A stretch of 64,000 bases of DNA from Platycnemis pennipes. Its lineage: Eukaryota; Arthropoda; Insecta; Odonata; Platycnemididae. Position 1 is the stretch's first letter. Every line of letters starts with the position of its first letter. Location: positions 124,739,544 to 124,803,543 of the forward strand of contig OW121852.1 of NCBI GenBank assembly GCA_933228895.1, written 5' to 3'. The translations under genes and the position numbers were made by a program. Below are positions 1 through 11,340 of the stretch, one piece after another. The notes beneath the pieces were generated by a model. It saw only the letters and a program-made list of their open reading frames with translations. It was not told the origin of the DNA and did no database searches.

Positions 1-629
1 ATCCTAGCAAAATAAAAATATCCACTTTTCAGGCTTCCACTCAAACTTGATTTTTTTCGTCTGAATTCATTTCTCCCGCTGTTTTTTAGCTAAAATTGAC
101 AATTTCGCCAATCTGAAGTTCAGTTCACCATAATTTATGCAAAACATTCTAGCAAAATAAAAATATCCACTTTTCAGGCTTCCACTCAAACTTGAATTTT
201 TTCATCTGAATTCATTTCTCCCGCTGTTTTTTTAGCTAAAATTCACCATTTCGCCCGTCTGCAGTACAGATCACCAAAATTTATGCAAAACATCCTAGCA
301 AAATAAAAAAATCTACTACTCAGGCTTCCACTCAAACTTTACTTTTTTCATCTGAATACATTTCTCCCGGTGTTTTTTTAACTAAAATTAACCATTTCGT
401 CCGTTTGCAGCTCAGTTCACCAAAATTTATGCAAAACATCCAAGCAAAATAAAAATATCCACATCTCAAGCTTCCACTCAAACTTGAATTTTTTCATCTG
501 AATTCATTTCTCCCGGTGTTTTTTAGCTAAAATTAACCATTTCGCCCGTCTGCAGTTCAGTTCACCAAAATTTATGAAAAACATCCTAGCAAAATAAAAA
601 TATCCACATCTCAGGCTTCCACTCAAACT

Positions 630-651
630 TGAATTTTTTCATCTGAATTCA
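630..651. other. Dyad symmetry TGAATT-N10-AATTCA (recurs in most monomers)
   Basis: Six-base arms TGAATT and AATTCA are separated by 10 bases, at monomer positions 48-69; the right arm overlaps the EcoRI-type site. The arrangement is present in most monomers across the window. It is disrupted in subtypes reading TTGATTTTTTTCG, CTTTACTTTTTTC or CTGATTCAT. It is a weak hairpin or cruciform candidate; any role is inference. Confidence 0.7.
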
Positions 652-665
652 TTTCTCCCGCTGTT

Positions 666-677
666 TTTTAGCTAAAA
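666..677. other. 12-bp perfect palindrome TTTTAGCTAAAA (recurs in AGCTA-type monomers)
   Basis: At monomer positions 84-95 the sequence TTTTAGCTAAAA equals its own reverse complement. It is kept in the large AGCTA class of monomers and broken in the AACTA class (TTTTAACTAAAA) and the AGTTA class. It lies about 15 bp from the first dyad, so a standard monomer carries two symmetric elements in under 50 bp. This could be a site for a dimeric protein or simply a product of A/T runs. Confidence 0.7.
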
Positions 678-1639
678 TTAACCATTTCGCCCGTCTGCAG
701 TTCAGTTCACCAAAATTTATTTAAAACATCCTAGCAAAATAAAAAAATCCACTTATCAGGCTTCCACTCACACGTGAATTTTTTCATCTGAATTCATTTC
801 TCCCGCAGTTTTTAAGCTAAAATTAACCATTTCACTTGTCTGCAGTTCAGTTCACCAAAATTTATGCAAAACATCCTAGCAAAATAAAAAAATCCACTTA
901 TCAGGCTTCCACTCAAACTTGATTTTTTTCGTCTGAATTCATTTCTCCCGCTGTTTTTTAGCTAAAATTGACAATTTCGCCAATCTGAAGTTCAGTTCAC
1001 CATAATTTATGCAAAACATTCTAGCAAAATAAAAATATCCACTTTTCAGGCTTCCACTCAAACTTGAATTTTTTCATCTGAATTCATTTCTCCCGCTGTT
1101 TTTTAGCTAAAATTCACCATTTCGCCCGTCTGCAGTAGAGATCACCAAAATTTATGCAAAACATCCTAGCAAAATTAAAATAAATACTACTCAGGCTTCC
1201 GATCAAACTTTACTTTTTTCATCTGAATACATTTATTCTGGTTTTTTTTAACTAAAATTAACCATTTCGTCCGTTTGCAGCTCAGTTCACACAAATTTAT
1301 GCAAAACATCCAAGCAAAATAAAAATATCCACATCTCAAGCTTCCACTCAAACTTGAATTTTTTCATCTGAATTAATTTCTCCCGCTGTTTTTTAGCTAA
1401 AATTATCCATTTCGCCCGTCTGCAGTTCAGTTCACCAAAATTTATGCAAAACATCCTAGCAAAATAAAAATATCCACATCTCAGGCTTCCACTCAAACTT
1501 GAATTTTTTCATCTGAATTCATTTCTCCCGCTGTTTTTTTAGCTAAAATTAACCCTTTCGCCCGTCTGCATTTCAGTTCACCAAAATTTATGCAAAACAT
1601 CCTAGCAAAATAAAAAAATCCACTTATCAGACTTCCACT

Positions 1640-4600
1640 CAAACTTGAATTTTTTCATCTGAATTCATTTCTCCCGCAGCTTTTTAGCTAAAATTAACCA
1701 TTTCACATGTCTGCAGTTCACTTCACTAAAATTTATGCAGAACATCCTAGCAAAATAAAAAAATCCACTTCTCAGGCTTCCACTCAAACTTGAATTTTTT
1801 CATCTGATTCATTTCTCCCGCTGTTTTTTAGCTAAAATTAACCATTTCGCCTGTCTGCAGTTCAGTTCACCAAAATGTAAGCAAAACATCCTAGCAAAAT
1901 AAAAAAATCGACTTATCAGACTCCCACTCAAACTTGAATTTTTTCATCTGAATTCATTTCTCCCGCAGTTTTTTAGCTAAAGTTAACCATTTCACTTGTG
2001 TTCAGATCAGTTCACCAAAATGTATGCAAAACATCCTAGCAAAATAAAGATATCCACGTTTCAGGCTTCCACTCAAACTTGAATTTTTTCACCTTAATTC
2101 ATTTCTCCAGCTGTTTTTTAGCTAAAATTAACCATAACGCCCGGCTGCAGCTCAGTTCACCAAAATTTATGCAAAACATCATAGAATAATAAAATAATCC
2201 ACTTATCAGGCTTCCACTCAAACTTGAATTTTTTCATCTGAATTCATTTCTTCCGCTGTGTTTTAACTAAAATTGACAATTTCGCACGTCTGAAGCTCAG
2301 TTCACCATAATTTATGCAAAACATCCTAGCAAAATAAAAATATCCACTTTTCAGGCTTCCACTCAAACTTGATTTTTTTCGTCTGAATTCATTTCTCCCG
2401 CTGTTTTTTAGCTAAAATTGACAATTTCGCCAATCTGAAGTTCAGTTCACCATAATTTATGCAAAACATTCTAGCAAAATAAAAATATCCACTTTTCAGG
2501 CTTCCACTCAAACTTGAATTTTTTCATCTGAATTCATTTCTCCCGCTGTTTTTTTAGCTAAAATTCACCATTTCGCCCGTCTGCAGTACAGATCACCAAA
2601 ATTTATGCAAAACATCCTAGTAAAATAAAAAAATCTACTACTCAGGCTTCCACTCAAACTTTACTTTTTTCATCTGAATACATTTCTCCCGGTGTTTTTT
2701 TAACTAAAATTAACCATTTCGTCCGTTTGCAGCTCAGTTCACCAAAATTTAATCAAAACATCCAAGCAAAATAAAAATATCCACATCTCAAGCTTCCACT
2801 CAAACTTGAATTTTTTCATCTGAATTCATTTCTCCCGGTGTTTTTTAGCTAAAATTAACCATTTCGCCCGTCTGCAGTTCAGTTCACCAAAATTTATGAA
2901 AAACATCCTAGCAAAATAAAAATATCCACATCTCAGGCTTCCACTTAAACTTGAATTTTTTCATCTGAATTCATTTCTCCCGCTGTTTTTTAGCTAAAAT
3001 TGACAATTTCGCCAATCTGAAGTTCAGTTCACCATAATTTATGCAAAACATTCTAGCAAAATAAAAATATCCACTTTTCAGGCTTCCACTCAAACTTGAA
3101 TTTTTTCATCTGAATTCATTCCTTCCGCTGTTTTATAGCTAAAATTAACTATTTCGCCCGTCTGCAGTTCAGTTCACCAAAATTTATGCAACACATCCTA
3201 GCAAAATAAAAAGATCCACTTTTCAGGCTTCCACTCAAACTTGAATTTTTTCATCTGAATTCATTTCTCCCGTTGTTTTTTAGCTAAATTTAACCATTTC
3301 GCCCGTCTGCAGTTCAGTTCACCAAAATTTATGCAAAACATCCTAGCAAAATAAAAACATCCACTTATCAGACTTCCACACAAACTTGAATTTTTTCATC
3401 TGAATTCATTTCTCCCGCAGTTTTTTAGCTAAAATTAACCATTTCACTTGTATGCAGTTCACTTCACTAAAATTTATGCAAAACATCCTAGCAAAATAAA
3501 AAAATCCACTTATCAGGCATCCACCCAAACTTGAATTTTTTCATCTGATTCATTCCTCCCGCTGTTTTTTAGCTAAAATTAACCATTTCGCCTGTCTGCA
3601 GTTCAGTTCACCAAAATTTATGCAAAACATCCTAGCAAAATAAAAAGATCCACTTTTCAGGCTTCCACTCAAACTTGAATTTTTTCATCTGAATTTATTT
3701 CTCCCGCTGTTTTCTAGCTAAAATTAACCATTTAACTTGTCTGCAGTTCAGTTCACTATAATTTATGCAAAACATCCTAGCAAAATAAAAAAATCCACTT
3801 ATCAGACTTCCACTCAAACTTGAATTTTTTCATCGGAATTCATTTCTCCCGCAGTTTTTTAGCTAAAATTAACCATTTAACTTGTCTGCAGTTCAGTTCA
3901 CCAAAATGTATGCAAAACGTCCAGGCAAAATAAAAATATCCACTTTTCAGGCTTCCACTCAAACTTAAATTTTTTCATCTGAATTCATTTCTCCAGCTGT
4001 TTTTTAGCTAAAATTAACCATAACGCCCGGCTGCAGCTCAGTTCACCAAAATTTATGCAAAACATCGTAGTATAATAAAATAATCCACTTGTCAGGCTTC
4101 CACTCAAACTTGAATTTTTTCATCCTAATTCATTTCTCCCGCTATTTTTTAGCTAAAATTAACCATTTCGCCCGTCTGCAGTTCAGTTCACCAAAATATA
4201 TGCAAAACATCCTAGCAAATTCAAAAAAATCCACTAATCAGGATTCCACTCAAACTTGAATTTTTTCATCTGAATTCATTTCTCCCGCAGTTTTTTAGCT
4301 AAAATTAACCATTTCGCCCGTCTGCAGTTCAGTTCACCAAAATTTATGCAAAACATCCTAGCAAAATAAAAAAATCCACTTATCAGGCTTCCACTCAAAC
4401 TTGATTTTTTTCGTCTGAATTCATTTCTCCCGCTGTTTTTTAGCTAAAATTGACAATTTCGCCAATCTGAAGTTCAGTTCACCATAGTTTATGCAAAACA
4501 TTCTAGCAAAATAAAAATATCCACTTTTCAGGCTTCCACTCAAACTTGAATTTTTTCATCTGAATTCATTTCTCCCGCTGATTTTTAGCTAAAATTCACC

Positions 4601-4830
4601 ATTTCGCCCGTCTGCAGTACAGATCACCAAAATTTATGCAAAACATCCTAGCAAAATTAAAAAATCTACTACTCAGGCTTCCACTCAAACTTTAATTTTT
4701 TCATCTGAATACATTTATCTTGGTTTTTTTTAACTAAAATTAACCATTTCGTCCGTTTGCAGCTCAGTTCACCAAAATTTATGCAAAACATCCAAGCAAA
4801 ATAAAAATATCCACATCTCAAGCTTCCACT
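1640..4830 (+). repeat. Family I higher-order repeat, copy 1 (22 monomers)
   Basis: First copy of a 3,191-bp unit. Rare markers fix the offset: CTCCCGCAGC at 1671 recurs at 4862, and AAAATAAAGATATCCACGTT at 2041 recurs at 5232. The left junction falls between about 1640 and 1671, where the upstream monomers change from TATCAGACTTCC to CATCTCAAGCTTCC. The marker CCAAAATATATGC at 4191 belongs to a tail that recurs further away, at 7816, because copy 2 holds extra monomers. Confidence 0.88.
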
Positions 4831-7800
4831 CAAACTTGAATTTTTTCATCTGAATTCATTTCTCCCGCAGCTTTTTAGCTAAAATTAACCATTTCACATG
4901 TCTGCAGTTCACTTCACTAAAATTTATGCAAAACATCCTAGCAAAATAAAAAAATCCACTTCTCAGGCTCCCACTCAAACTTGAATTTTTTCATCTGATT
5001 CATTTCTCCCACTGTTTTTTAGCTAAAATTAACCATTTCGCCTGTCTGCAGTTCAGTTCACCAAAATGTAAGCAAAACATCCTAGCAAAATAAAAAAATC
5101 CACTTATCAGACTCCCACTCAAACTTGAATTTTTTCATCTGAATTCATTTCTCCCGCAGTTTTTTAGCTAAAGTTAACCATTTCACTTGTGTTCAGATCA
5201 GTTCACCAAAATGTATGCAAAACATCCTAGCAAAATAAAGATATCCACGTTTCAGGCTTCCACTCAAACTTGAATTTTTTCACCTTAATTCATTTCTCCA
5301 GCTGTTTTTTAGCTAAAATTAACCATAACGCCCGGCTGCAGCTCAGTTCACCAAAATTTATGCAAAACATCATAGAATAATAAAATAATCCACTTATCAG
5401 GCTTCCACTCAAACTTGAATTTTTTCATCTGAATTCATTTCTTCCGCTGTGTTTTAACTAAAATTGACAATTTCGCACGTCTGAAGCTCAGTTCACCATA
5501 ATTTATGCAAAACATCCTAGCAAAATAAAAATATCCACTTTTCAGGCTTCCACTCAAACTTGATTTTTTTCGTCTGAATTCATTTCTCCCGCTGTTTTTT
5601 AGCTAAAATTGACAATTTCGCCAATCTGAAGTTCAGTTCACCATAATTTATGCAAAACATTCTAGCAAAATAAAAATATCCACTTTTCAGGCTTCCACTC
5701 AAACTTGAATTTTTTCATCTGAATTCATTTCTCCCGCTGTTTTTTTAGCTAAAATTCACCATTTCGCCCGTCTGCAGTACAGATCACCAAAATTTATGCA
5801 AAACATCCTAGTAAAATAAAAAAATCTACTACTCAGGCTTCCACTCAAACTTTACTTTTTTCATCTGAATACATTTCTCCCGGTGTTTTTTTAACTAAAA
5901 TTAACCATTTCGTCCGTTTGCAGCTCAGTTCACCAAAATTTAATCAAAACATCCAAGCAAAATAAAAATATCCACATCTCAAGCTTCCACTCAAACTTGA
6001 ATTTTTTCATCTGAATTCATTTCTCCCGGTGTTTTTTAGCTAAAATTAACCATTTCGCCCGTCTGCAGTTCAGTTCACCAAAATTTATGAAAAACATCCT
6101 AGCAAAATAAAAATATCCACATCTCAGGCTTCCACTTAAACTTGAATTTTTTCATCTGAATTCATTTCTCCCGCTGTTTTTTAGCTAAAATTGACAATTT
6201 CGCCAATCTGAAGTTCAGTTCACCATAATTTATGCAAAACATTCTAGCAAAATAAAAATATCCACTTTTCAGGCTTCCACTCAAACTTGAATTTTTTCAT
6301 CTGAATTCATTCCTTCCGCTGTTTTATAGCTAAAATTAACCATTTCGCCCGTCTGCAGTTCAGTTCACCAAAATTTAAGCAACACATCCTAGCAAAATAA
6401 AAAGATCCACTTTTCAGGCTTCCACTCAAACTTGAATTTTTTCATCTGAATTCATTTCTCCCGTTGTTTTTTAGCTAAATTTAACCATTTCGCCCGTCTG
6501 CAGTTCAGTTCACCAAAATTTATGCAAAACATCCTAGCAAAATAAAAACATCCACTTATCAGACTTCCACACAAACTTGAACTTTTTCATCTGAATTCAT
6601 TTCTCCCGCAGTTTTTTAGCTAAAATTAACCATTTCACTTGTATGCAGTTCACTTCACTAAAATTTATGCAAAACATCCTAGCAAAATAAAAAAATCCAC
6701 TTATCAGGCATCCACCCAAACTTGAATTTTTTCATCTGATTCATTTCTCCCGCTGTTTTTTAGCTAAAATTAACCATTTCGCCTGTCTGCAGTTCAGTCC
6801 ACCAAAATTTATGCAAAACATCCTAGCAAAATAAAAAGATCCACTTTTCAGGCTTCCACTCAAACTTGAATTTTTTCATCTGAATTTATTTCTCCCGCTG
6901 TTTTCTAGCTAAAATTAACCATTTAACTTGTCTGCAGTTCAGTTCACTAAAATTTATGCAAAACATCCTAGCAAAATAAAAAAATCCACTTATCAGACTT
7001 CCACTCAAACTTGAATTTTTTCATCGGAATTCATTTCTCCCGCAGTTTTTTAGCTAAAATTAACCATTTAACTTGTCTGCAGTTCAGTTCACCAAAATGT
7101 ATGCAAAACGTCCAGGCAAAATAAAAATATCCACTTTTCAGGCTTCCACTCAAACTTAAATTTTTTCATCTGAATTCATTTCTCCAGCTGTTTTTTAGCT
7201 AAAATTAACCATAACGCCCGGCTGCAGCTCAGTTCACCAAAATTTATGCAAAACATCGTAGTATAATAAAATAATCCACTTGTCAGGCTTCCACTCAAAC
7301 TTGAATTTTTTCATCCTAATTCATTTCTCCCGCTATTTTTTAGCTAAAATTAACCATTTCGCCCGTCTGCAGTTCAGTTCACCAAAATTTAAGCAAAACA
7401 TCCTAGTAAAATAAAAAAATCCACTTATCAGACTTCCACTCAAACTTGAATTTTTTCATCTGAATTCATTTCTCCCGCAGTTTTTTAGCTAAAATTGACC
7501 ATTTCACTTGTCTGCAGTTCAGTTCACCAAAATGTATGCAAAACATCCTAGCAAAATAAAAATATCCACTTTTCAGGCTTCCACTCAAACTTGAATTTTT
7601 TCACCTTAATTCATTTCTCCAGCTGTTTTTAGCTAAAATTAACCATAACGCCCGGTTGCAGCTCAGTTCACCAAAATTTATGCAAAACATCATAGAATAA
7701 TAAAAATAATCCACTTATCAGGCTTCCACTCAAATTTGAATTTTTTCATTTGAATTCATTTCTCCCGCTTTTTTTAGCTAAAATTAACCATTTCGCCCGT

Positions 7801-8460
7801 CTGCAGTTCAGTTCACCAAAATATATGCAAAACATCCTAGCAAATTCAAAAAAATCCACTAATCAGGCTTCCACTCAAACTTGAATTTTTTCATCTGAAT
7901 TCATTTCTCCCGCAGTTTTTTAGCTAAAATTAACCATTTCGCCCGTCTGCAGTTCAGTTCACCAAAATTTATGCAAAACATCCTAGCAAAATAAAAAAAT
8001 CCAATTATCAGGCTTCCACTCAAACTTGATTTTTTTCGTCTGAATTCATTTCTCCCGCTGTTTTTTAGCTAAAATTGACAATTTCGCCAATCTGAAGTTC
8101 AGTTCACCATAGTTTATGCAAAACATTCTAGCAAAATAAAAATATCCACTTTTCAGGCTTCCACTCAAACTTGAATTTTTTCATCTGAATTCATTTCTCC
8201 CGCTGATTTTTAGCTAAAATTCACCATTTCGCCCGTCTGCAGTACAGATCACCAAAATTTATGCAAAACATCCTAGCAAAATTAAAAAATCTACTACTCA
8301 GGCTTCCACTCAAACTTTAATTTTTTCATCTGAATACATTTATCCTGGTTTTTTTTAACTAAAATTAACCATTTCGTCCGTTTGCAGCTCAGTTCACCAA
8401 AATTTATGCAAAACATCCAAGCAAAATAAAAATATCCACATCTCAAGCTTCCACTCAAAC
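4831..8460 (+). repeat. Family I higher-order repeat, copy 2 (22 + 3 monomers)
   Basis: Tandem copy of 1640-4830, nearly identical to it. Up to about 7387 the offset is 3,191 bp; after about 7821 it is 3,625 bp, a difference of 434 bp or three monomers. Single-base differences from copy 1 include TCTCCCACTG (near 5005) for TCTCCCGCTG, and GAACTTTTTC (near 6580) for GAATTTTTTC. The right end merges into unit A at about 8461. Confidence 0.87.
7388..7821 (+). repeat. Three-monomer insertion in family I copy 2
   Basis: These 434 bp (three monomers) have no counterpart at the equivalent place in copy 1, where 4196 runs straight into the monomer starting CCAAAATATATGC. The inserted monomers are of the types CAAAATGTATGC, CACCTTAATTCATTTCTCCAGCTG with CATAACGCCCGG, and CATAGAATAATAAAA. 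The same trio in the same order occurs near 11860-12130 and 18820-19070, so the insert is a copy of an existing trio and not new sequence. Confidence 0.8.
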
Positions 8461-10184
8461 TTGAATTTTTTCATCTGAATTCATTTCTCCCGCTGTTTTT
8501 TAGCTAAAATTAACCATTTCGCCCGTCTGCAGTTCAGTTCACCAAAATTTATGCAAAACATCCTAGCAAAATAAAAATATCCACATCTCAGGCTTCCACT
8601 CAAACTTGAATTTTCTCATCTGAATTCATTTCTCCCGCTGTTTTTTAGCTAAAATTAACCATTTCGCCCGTCTGCATTTCAGTTCACCAAAATTTATTCA
8701 AAACATCCTAGCAAAATAAAAAAATCCACTTATCAGACTTCCACTCACACTTGAATTTTTTCATCTGAATTCATTTCTCCCGCAGTTTTTTAGTTAATAT
8801 TAACCATTTCACTTGTCTGCAGTTCAGTTCACCAAAATTTATGCAAAACATCCAAGCAAAATAAAAATATCCACATCTCAAGCTTCCACTCAAACTTGAA
8901 TTTTTTCATCTGAATTCATTTCTCCCGGTGTTTTTTAGCTAAAATTAACCATTTCGCCCGTCTGCAGTTCAGTTCACCAAAATTTATGAAAAACATCCTA
9001 GCAAAATAAAAATATCCACATCTCAGGCTTCCACTCAAACTTGAATTTTTTCATCTGAATTCATTTCTCCCGCTGTTTTTTAGCTAAAATTAACCATTTC
9101 GCCCGTCTGCAGTTCAGTTCACCAAAATTTATTTAAAACATCCTAGCAAAATAAAAAAATCCACTTATCAGGCTTCCACTCACACGTGAATTTTTTCATC
9201 TGAATTCATTTCTCCCGCTGTTTTTTAGCTAAAATTAACCATTTCGCCCGTCTGCAGTTCAGTTCACCAAAATTTATTTAAAACATCCTAGCAAAATAAA
9301 AAAATCCACTTATCAGGCTTCCACTCAAACTTGATTTTTTTCGTCTGAATTCATTTCTCCCGCTGTTTTTTAGCTAAAATTGACAATTTCGCCAATCTGA
9401 AGTTCAGTTCACCAAAATTTATGCAAAACATCCTAGCAAAATAAAAATATCCACATGTCAGGCTTCCACTCAAACTTGAATTTTTTCATCTGAATTCATT
9501 TCTCCCGCTGTTTTTTAGGTAAAATTAACCATTTCGCCCGTCTGCAGTTCAGTTCACCAAAATTTATTCAAAACATCCTAGCAAAATAAAAAAATCCACT
9601 TATCAGACTTCCACTCACACTTGAATTTTTTCATCTGAATTCATTTCTCCCGCAGTTTTTTAGCTAAAATTAACTATTTCACTTGTCTGCAGTTCAGTTC
9701 ACCAAAATTTATGCAAAACATCCTAGCAAAATAAAAAAATCCACTTATCAGGCTTCCACTCAAACTTGAATTTTTTCATCGGAATTCATTTCTTCCGCTG
9801 TTTTTTAACTAAAATTGACAATTTGCCCGTCTGAAGCTAAATTCACCAAAATTTATGCAAAACATCCTAGCAAAATAAAAATCTCCACTTTTCAGGCTTC
9901 CACTCAAACTTGAATTTTTTCATCTGATTCATTTCTCCCGCTCTTTTTTAGCTAAAATTAACCATTTCGCCTGTCTGCAGTTTAGTTCACCAAAATTTAT
10001 GCAAAACATCCTAGCAAAATAAAAATCTCCACTTATCAGGCTTCCACTCAAACTTGAATTTTTTCATCGGAATTCATTTCTCCCGCAGTTTTTTAGCTAA
10101 AATTAGGCATTTCACTTGTCTGCAGTTCAGTTCACCAAAATGTATGCAAAACATCCAGGAAAAATAAAAATATCCACTTTTCAG

Positions 10185-11340
10185 GCTTCCACTCAAACTT
10201 GAATTTTTTCCAGAAAATTCATTTCTTCCGCTATTATTTAACAAAAATTTACCATTTCGCCTGTCTTCAGCTAAGTTCACCAAAATGTTTGCAAAGCATC
10301 TTAGCAAAATAAAAATATCCACATCTCAGGCTTTCTCACAAACTTAAATTTTTTCAAGTTAATTTATTTCTCCCGCTGTTTTTTAACTAATATTAACCAT
10401 TTTGACCGTCTGCATCTCAGTTCACCGAAAACTATGCAAAATATCTTACCAAAATGTATATATCCACATCTCAGGCCTCCTCTTAAACATGAATTTTTTT
10501 CACCAAATTTATTTCTTCCGTTATTATCTTACTAAAATTAACCATTTCGCCTGTCTGCAGTTCAGTGCACCAAAAATTATGCAAAACATCTCATCAAAAT
10601 AAATTAGCCACATTTCATGTATCTTCTCAAACTAGAATTTATCAAGTAAATTCATTTCTCCCGCTATTTTTTAACTAAAATTAACTATTTCGTCCGTCTG
10701 CAGCTCAGTTTACCAAAATTTATGCTAAGCCTCATAGCAAAATAAAAATATCCACATCTCGAGCTTTCTCACAAACTTGAATTTTTTTAAGTAAATTCAT
10801 TTCTTACGCTTTTCTTTAACTAAATTTGATTATTTCGCCCGTCTGCAGTATGTCACCTAAATTTAGCAAAACATCTTTTAAAAATAAAGAAGTCCACATC
10901 TCAGGCTTTCTCACAAAGTAAATTTTTTTAAGTAAATTCATTTCTTCCGCTTTTCTTTAGCGATAATTGACCATTTCGTCGGCCTGCAGTTTAATTCACC
11001 AAAATTTATGCAAAACTTCCTAGCAAATTAAAAATATTAGCATCTTAAGTTTCCATTCAAACCTGACTTTTTTCTTTCTGAATTCATTTCTCCCGATGTT
11101 TTTCAACTAAAATTCACCATTTCGTCCGTCTGAAGCCCAATTCACCAAAATTTATGCATTTTCTTCTAGCAAAATAAAAATATCCACATCTCAAGCTTCC
11201 ACTCAAACTTTACTTTTTTCATCTGAATACATTTCTCCTGGTTTTTTTTAACTAAAATTAACCATTTCGTCAGTATGCAGCTCAGTTCACCAAAATTTAT
11301 GCAAAACATCTAACCAAAATAAAAATATCCACTTTTAAGG
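10185..11340 (+). repeat. Diverged-monomer module, long form (unit A)
   Basis: About eight monomers that depart much more from the reference than the rest of the array. They carry CTTTCTCACAAA for CTTCCACTCAAA, TTTTTTAAGTAAATTC for TTTTTTCATCTGAATTC, ATTATTTAACAAAAATT, CTTTTCTTTAGCG, AAGCCTCATAGC and CATCTTTTAAAAATAAAG. The family is still clear from CATTTCG, CTGCAG and TTCACC. The module retains about 575 bp (about 10326-10900) that is missing from every later copy. Confidence 0.88.

Larger units (their letters stand above)
583..727 (+). repeat. Reference monomer (145 bp)
   Basis: This is a typical copy and a convenient reference. It has 145 bp between consecutive ATCCTAGC starts and about 34% G+C by hand count of the consensus. 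In order it holds an A-rich start, the variable TCCACNNNTCAGG block, a 6-base T run, an EcoRI-type GAATTC, TCTCCCGC, a second 6-base T run leading into AGCTAAAATT, TTTCGCCCG, a PstI-type CTGCAG, and TTCAGTTCACCAAAATTTAT. Its end reads TTTAAAAC where most copies have TGCAAAAC. Subtypes lose GAATTC (CTGATTCAT, GAATACAT) or CTGCAG (CTGAAG, GCATTTCAG). Confidence 0.95.
1..1639 (+). repeat. Family I leading segment (partial)
   Basis: About 11 monomers, with the left end cut by the window. Positions 1 to about 680 correspond to 2323 to about 3002 (offset 2,322, 16 monomers), sharing the ordered variants GATTTTTTTCGTCTG, CAGTACAGATCACC and AAATCTACTACTCAGG. Positions about 891-1639 match about 8000-8750, including the subtype ending GTCTGCATTTCAG. 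The monomer at about 728-872 carries CACACGTGAATT, seen again near 9177 and 16131. Confidence 0.8.

Noticed and set aside
101..120. CENP-B box-like motif around TTTCGCCCGTCTGCAG or CTCCCGCTG
   Set aside because: The core NTTCGNNNNANNCGGGN is not met on either strand: TTCGCCCG is followed by T instead of A, and CCCGCTG / CCCGCAG lack the required T and downstream CGAA.
593..602. AATAAA polyadenylation hexamer, once per monomer on the plus strand
   Set aside because: It is a by-product of the A-rich monomer start and occurs hundreds of times with no transcription unit. It might truncate stray plus-strand transcripts but is not evidence for a gene.
715..727. TTATGCAAAAC in most monomers resembles the POU octamer ATGCAAAT
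   Set aside because: Seven of eight bases match by chance in an A/T-rich repeat, and no other promoter element is present.
10074..10602. Open frames of 82 (minus) and 66 codons (plus), repeated at 17028-17556
   Set aside because: They lie in the diverged-monomer module and recur because unit B copies unit A. No protein features; composition follows the A/T-rich repeat.
10861..10900. Possible non-satellite insert, because the monomer near 10860 looks very different and shortened
   Set aside because: CATTTCG-, CTGCAG- and TCACC-like landmarks continue at nearly the normal spacing, so it is a diverged, slightly shortened monomer of the same family.
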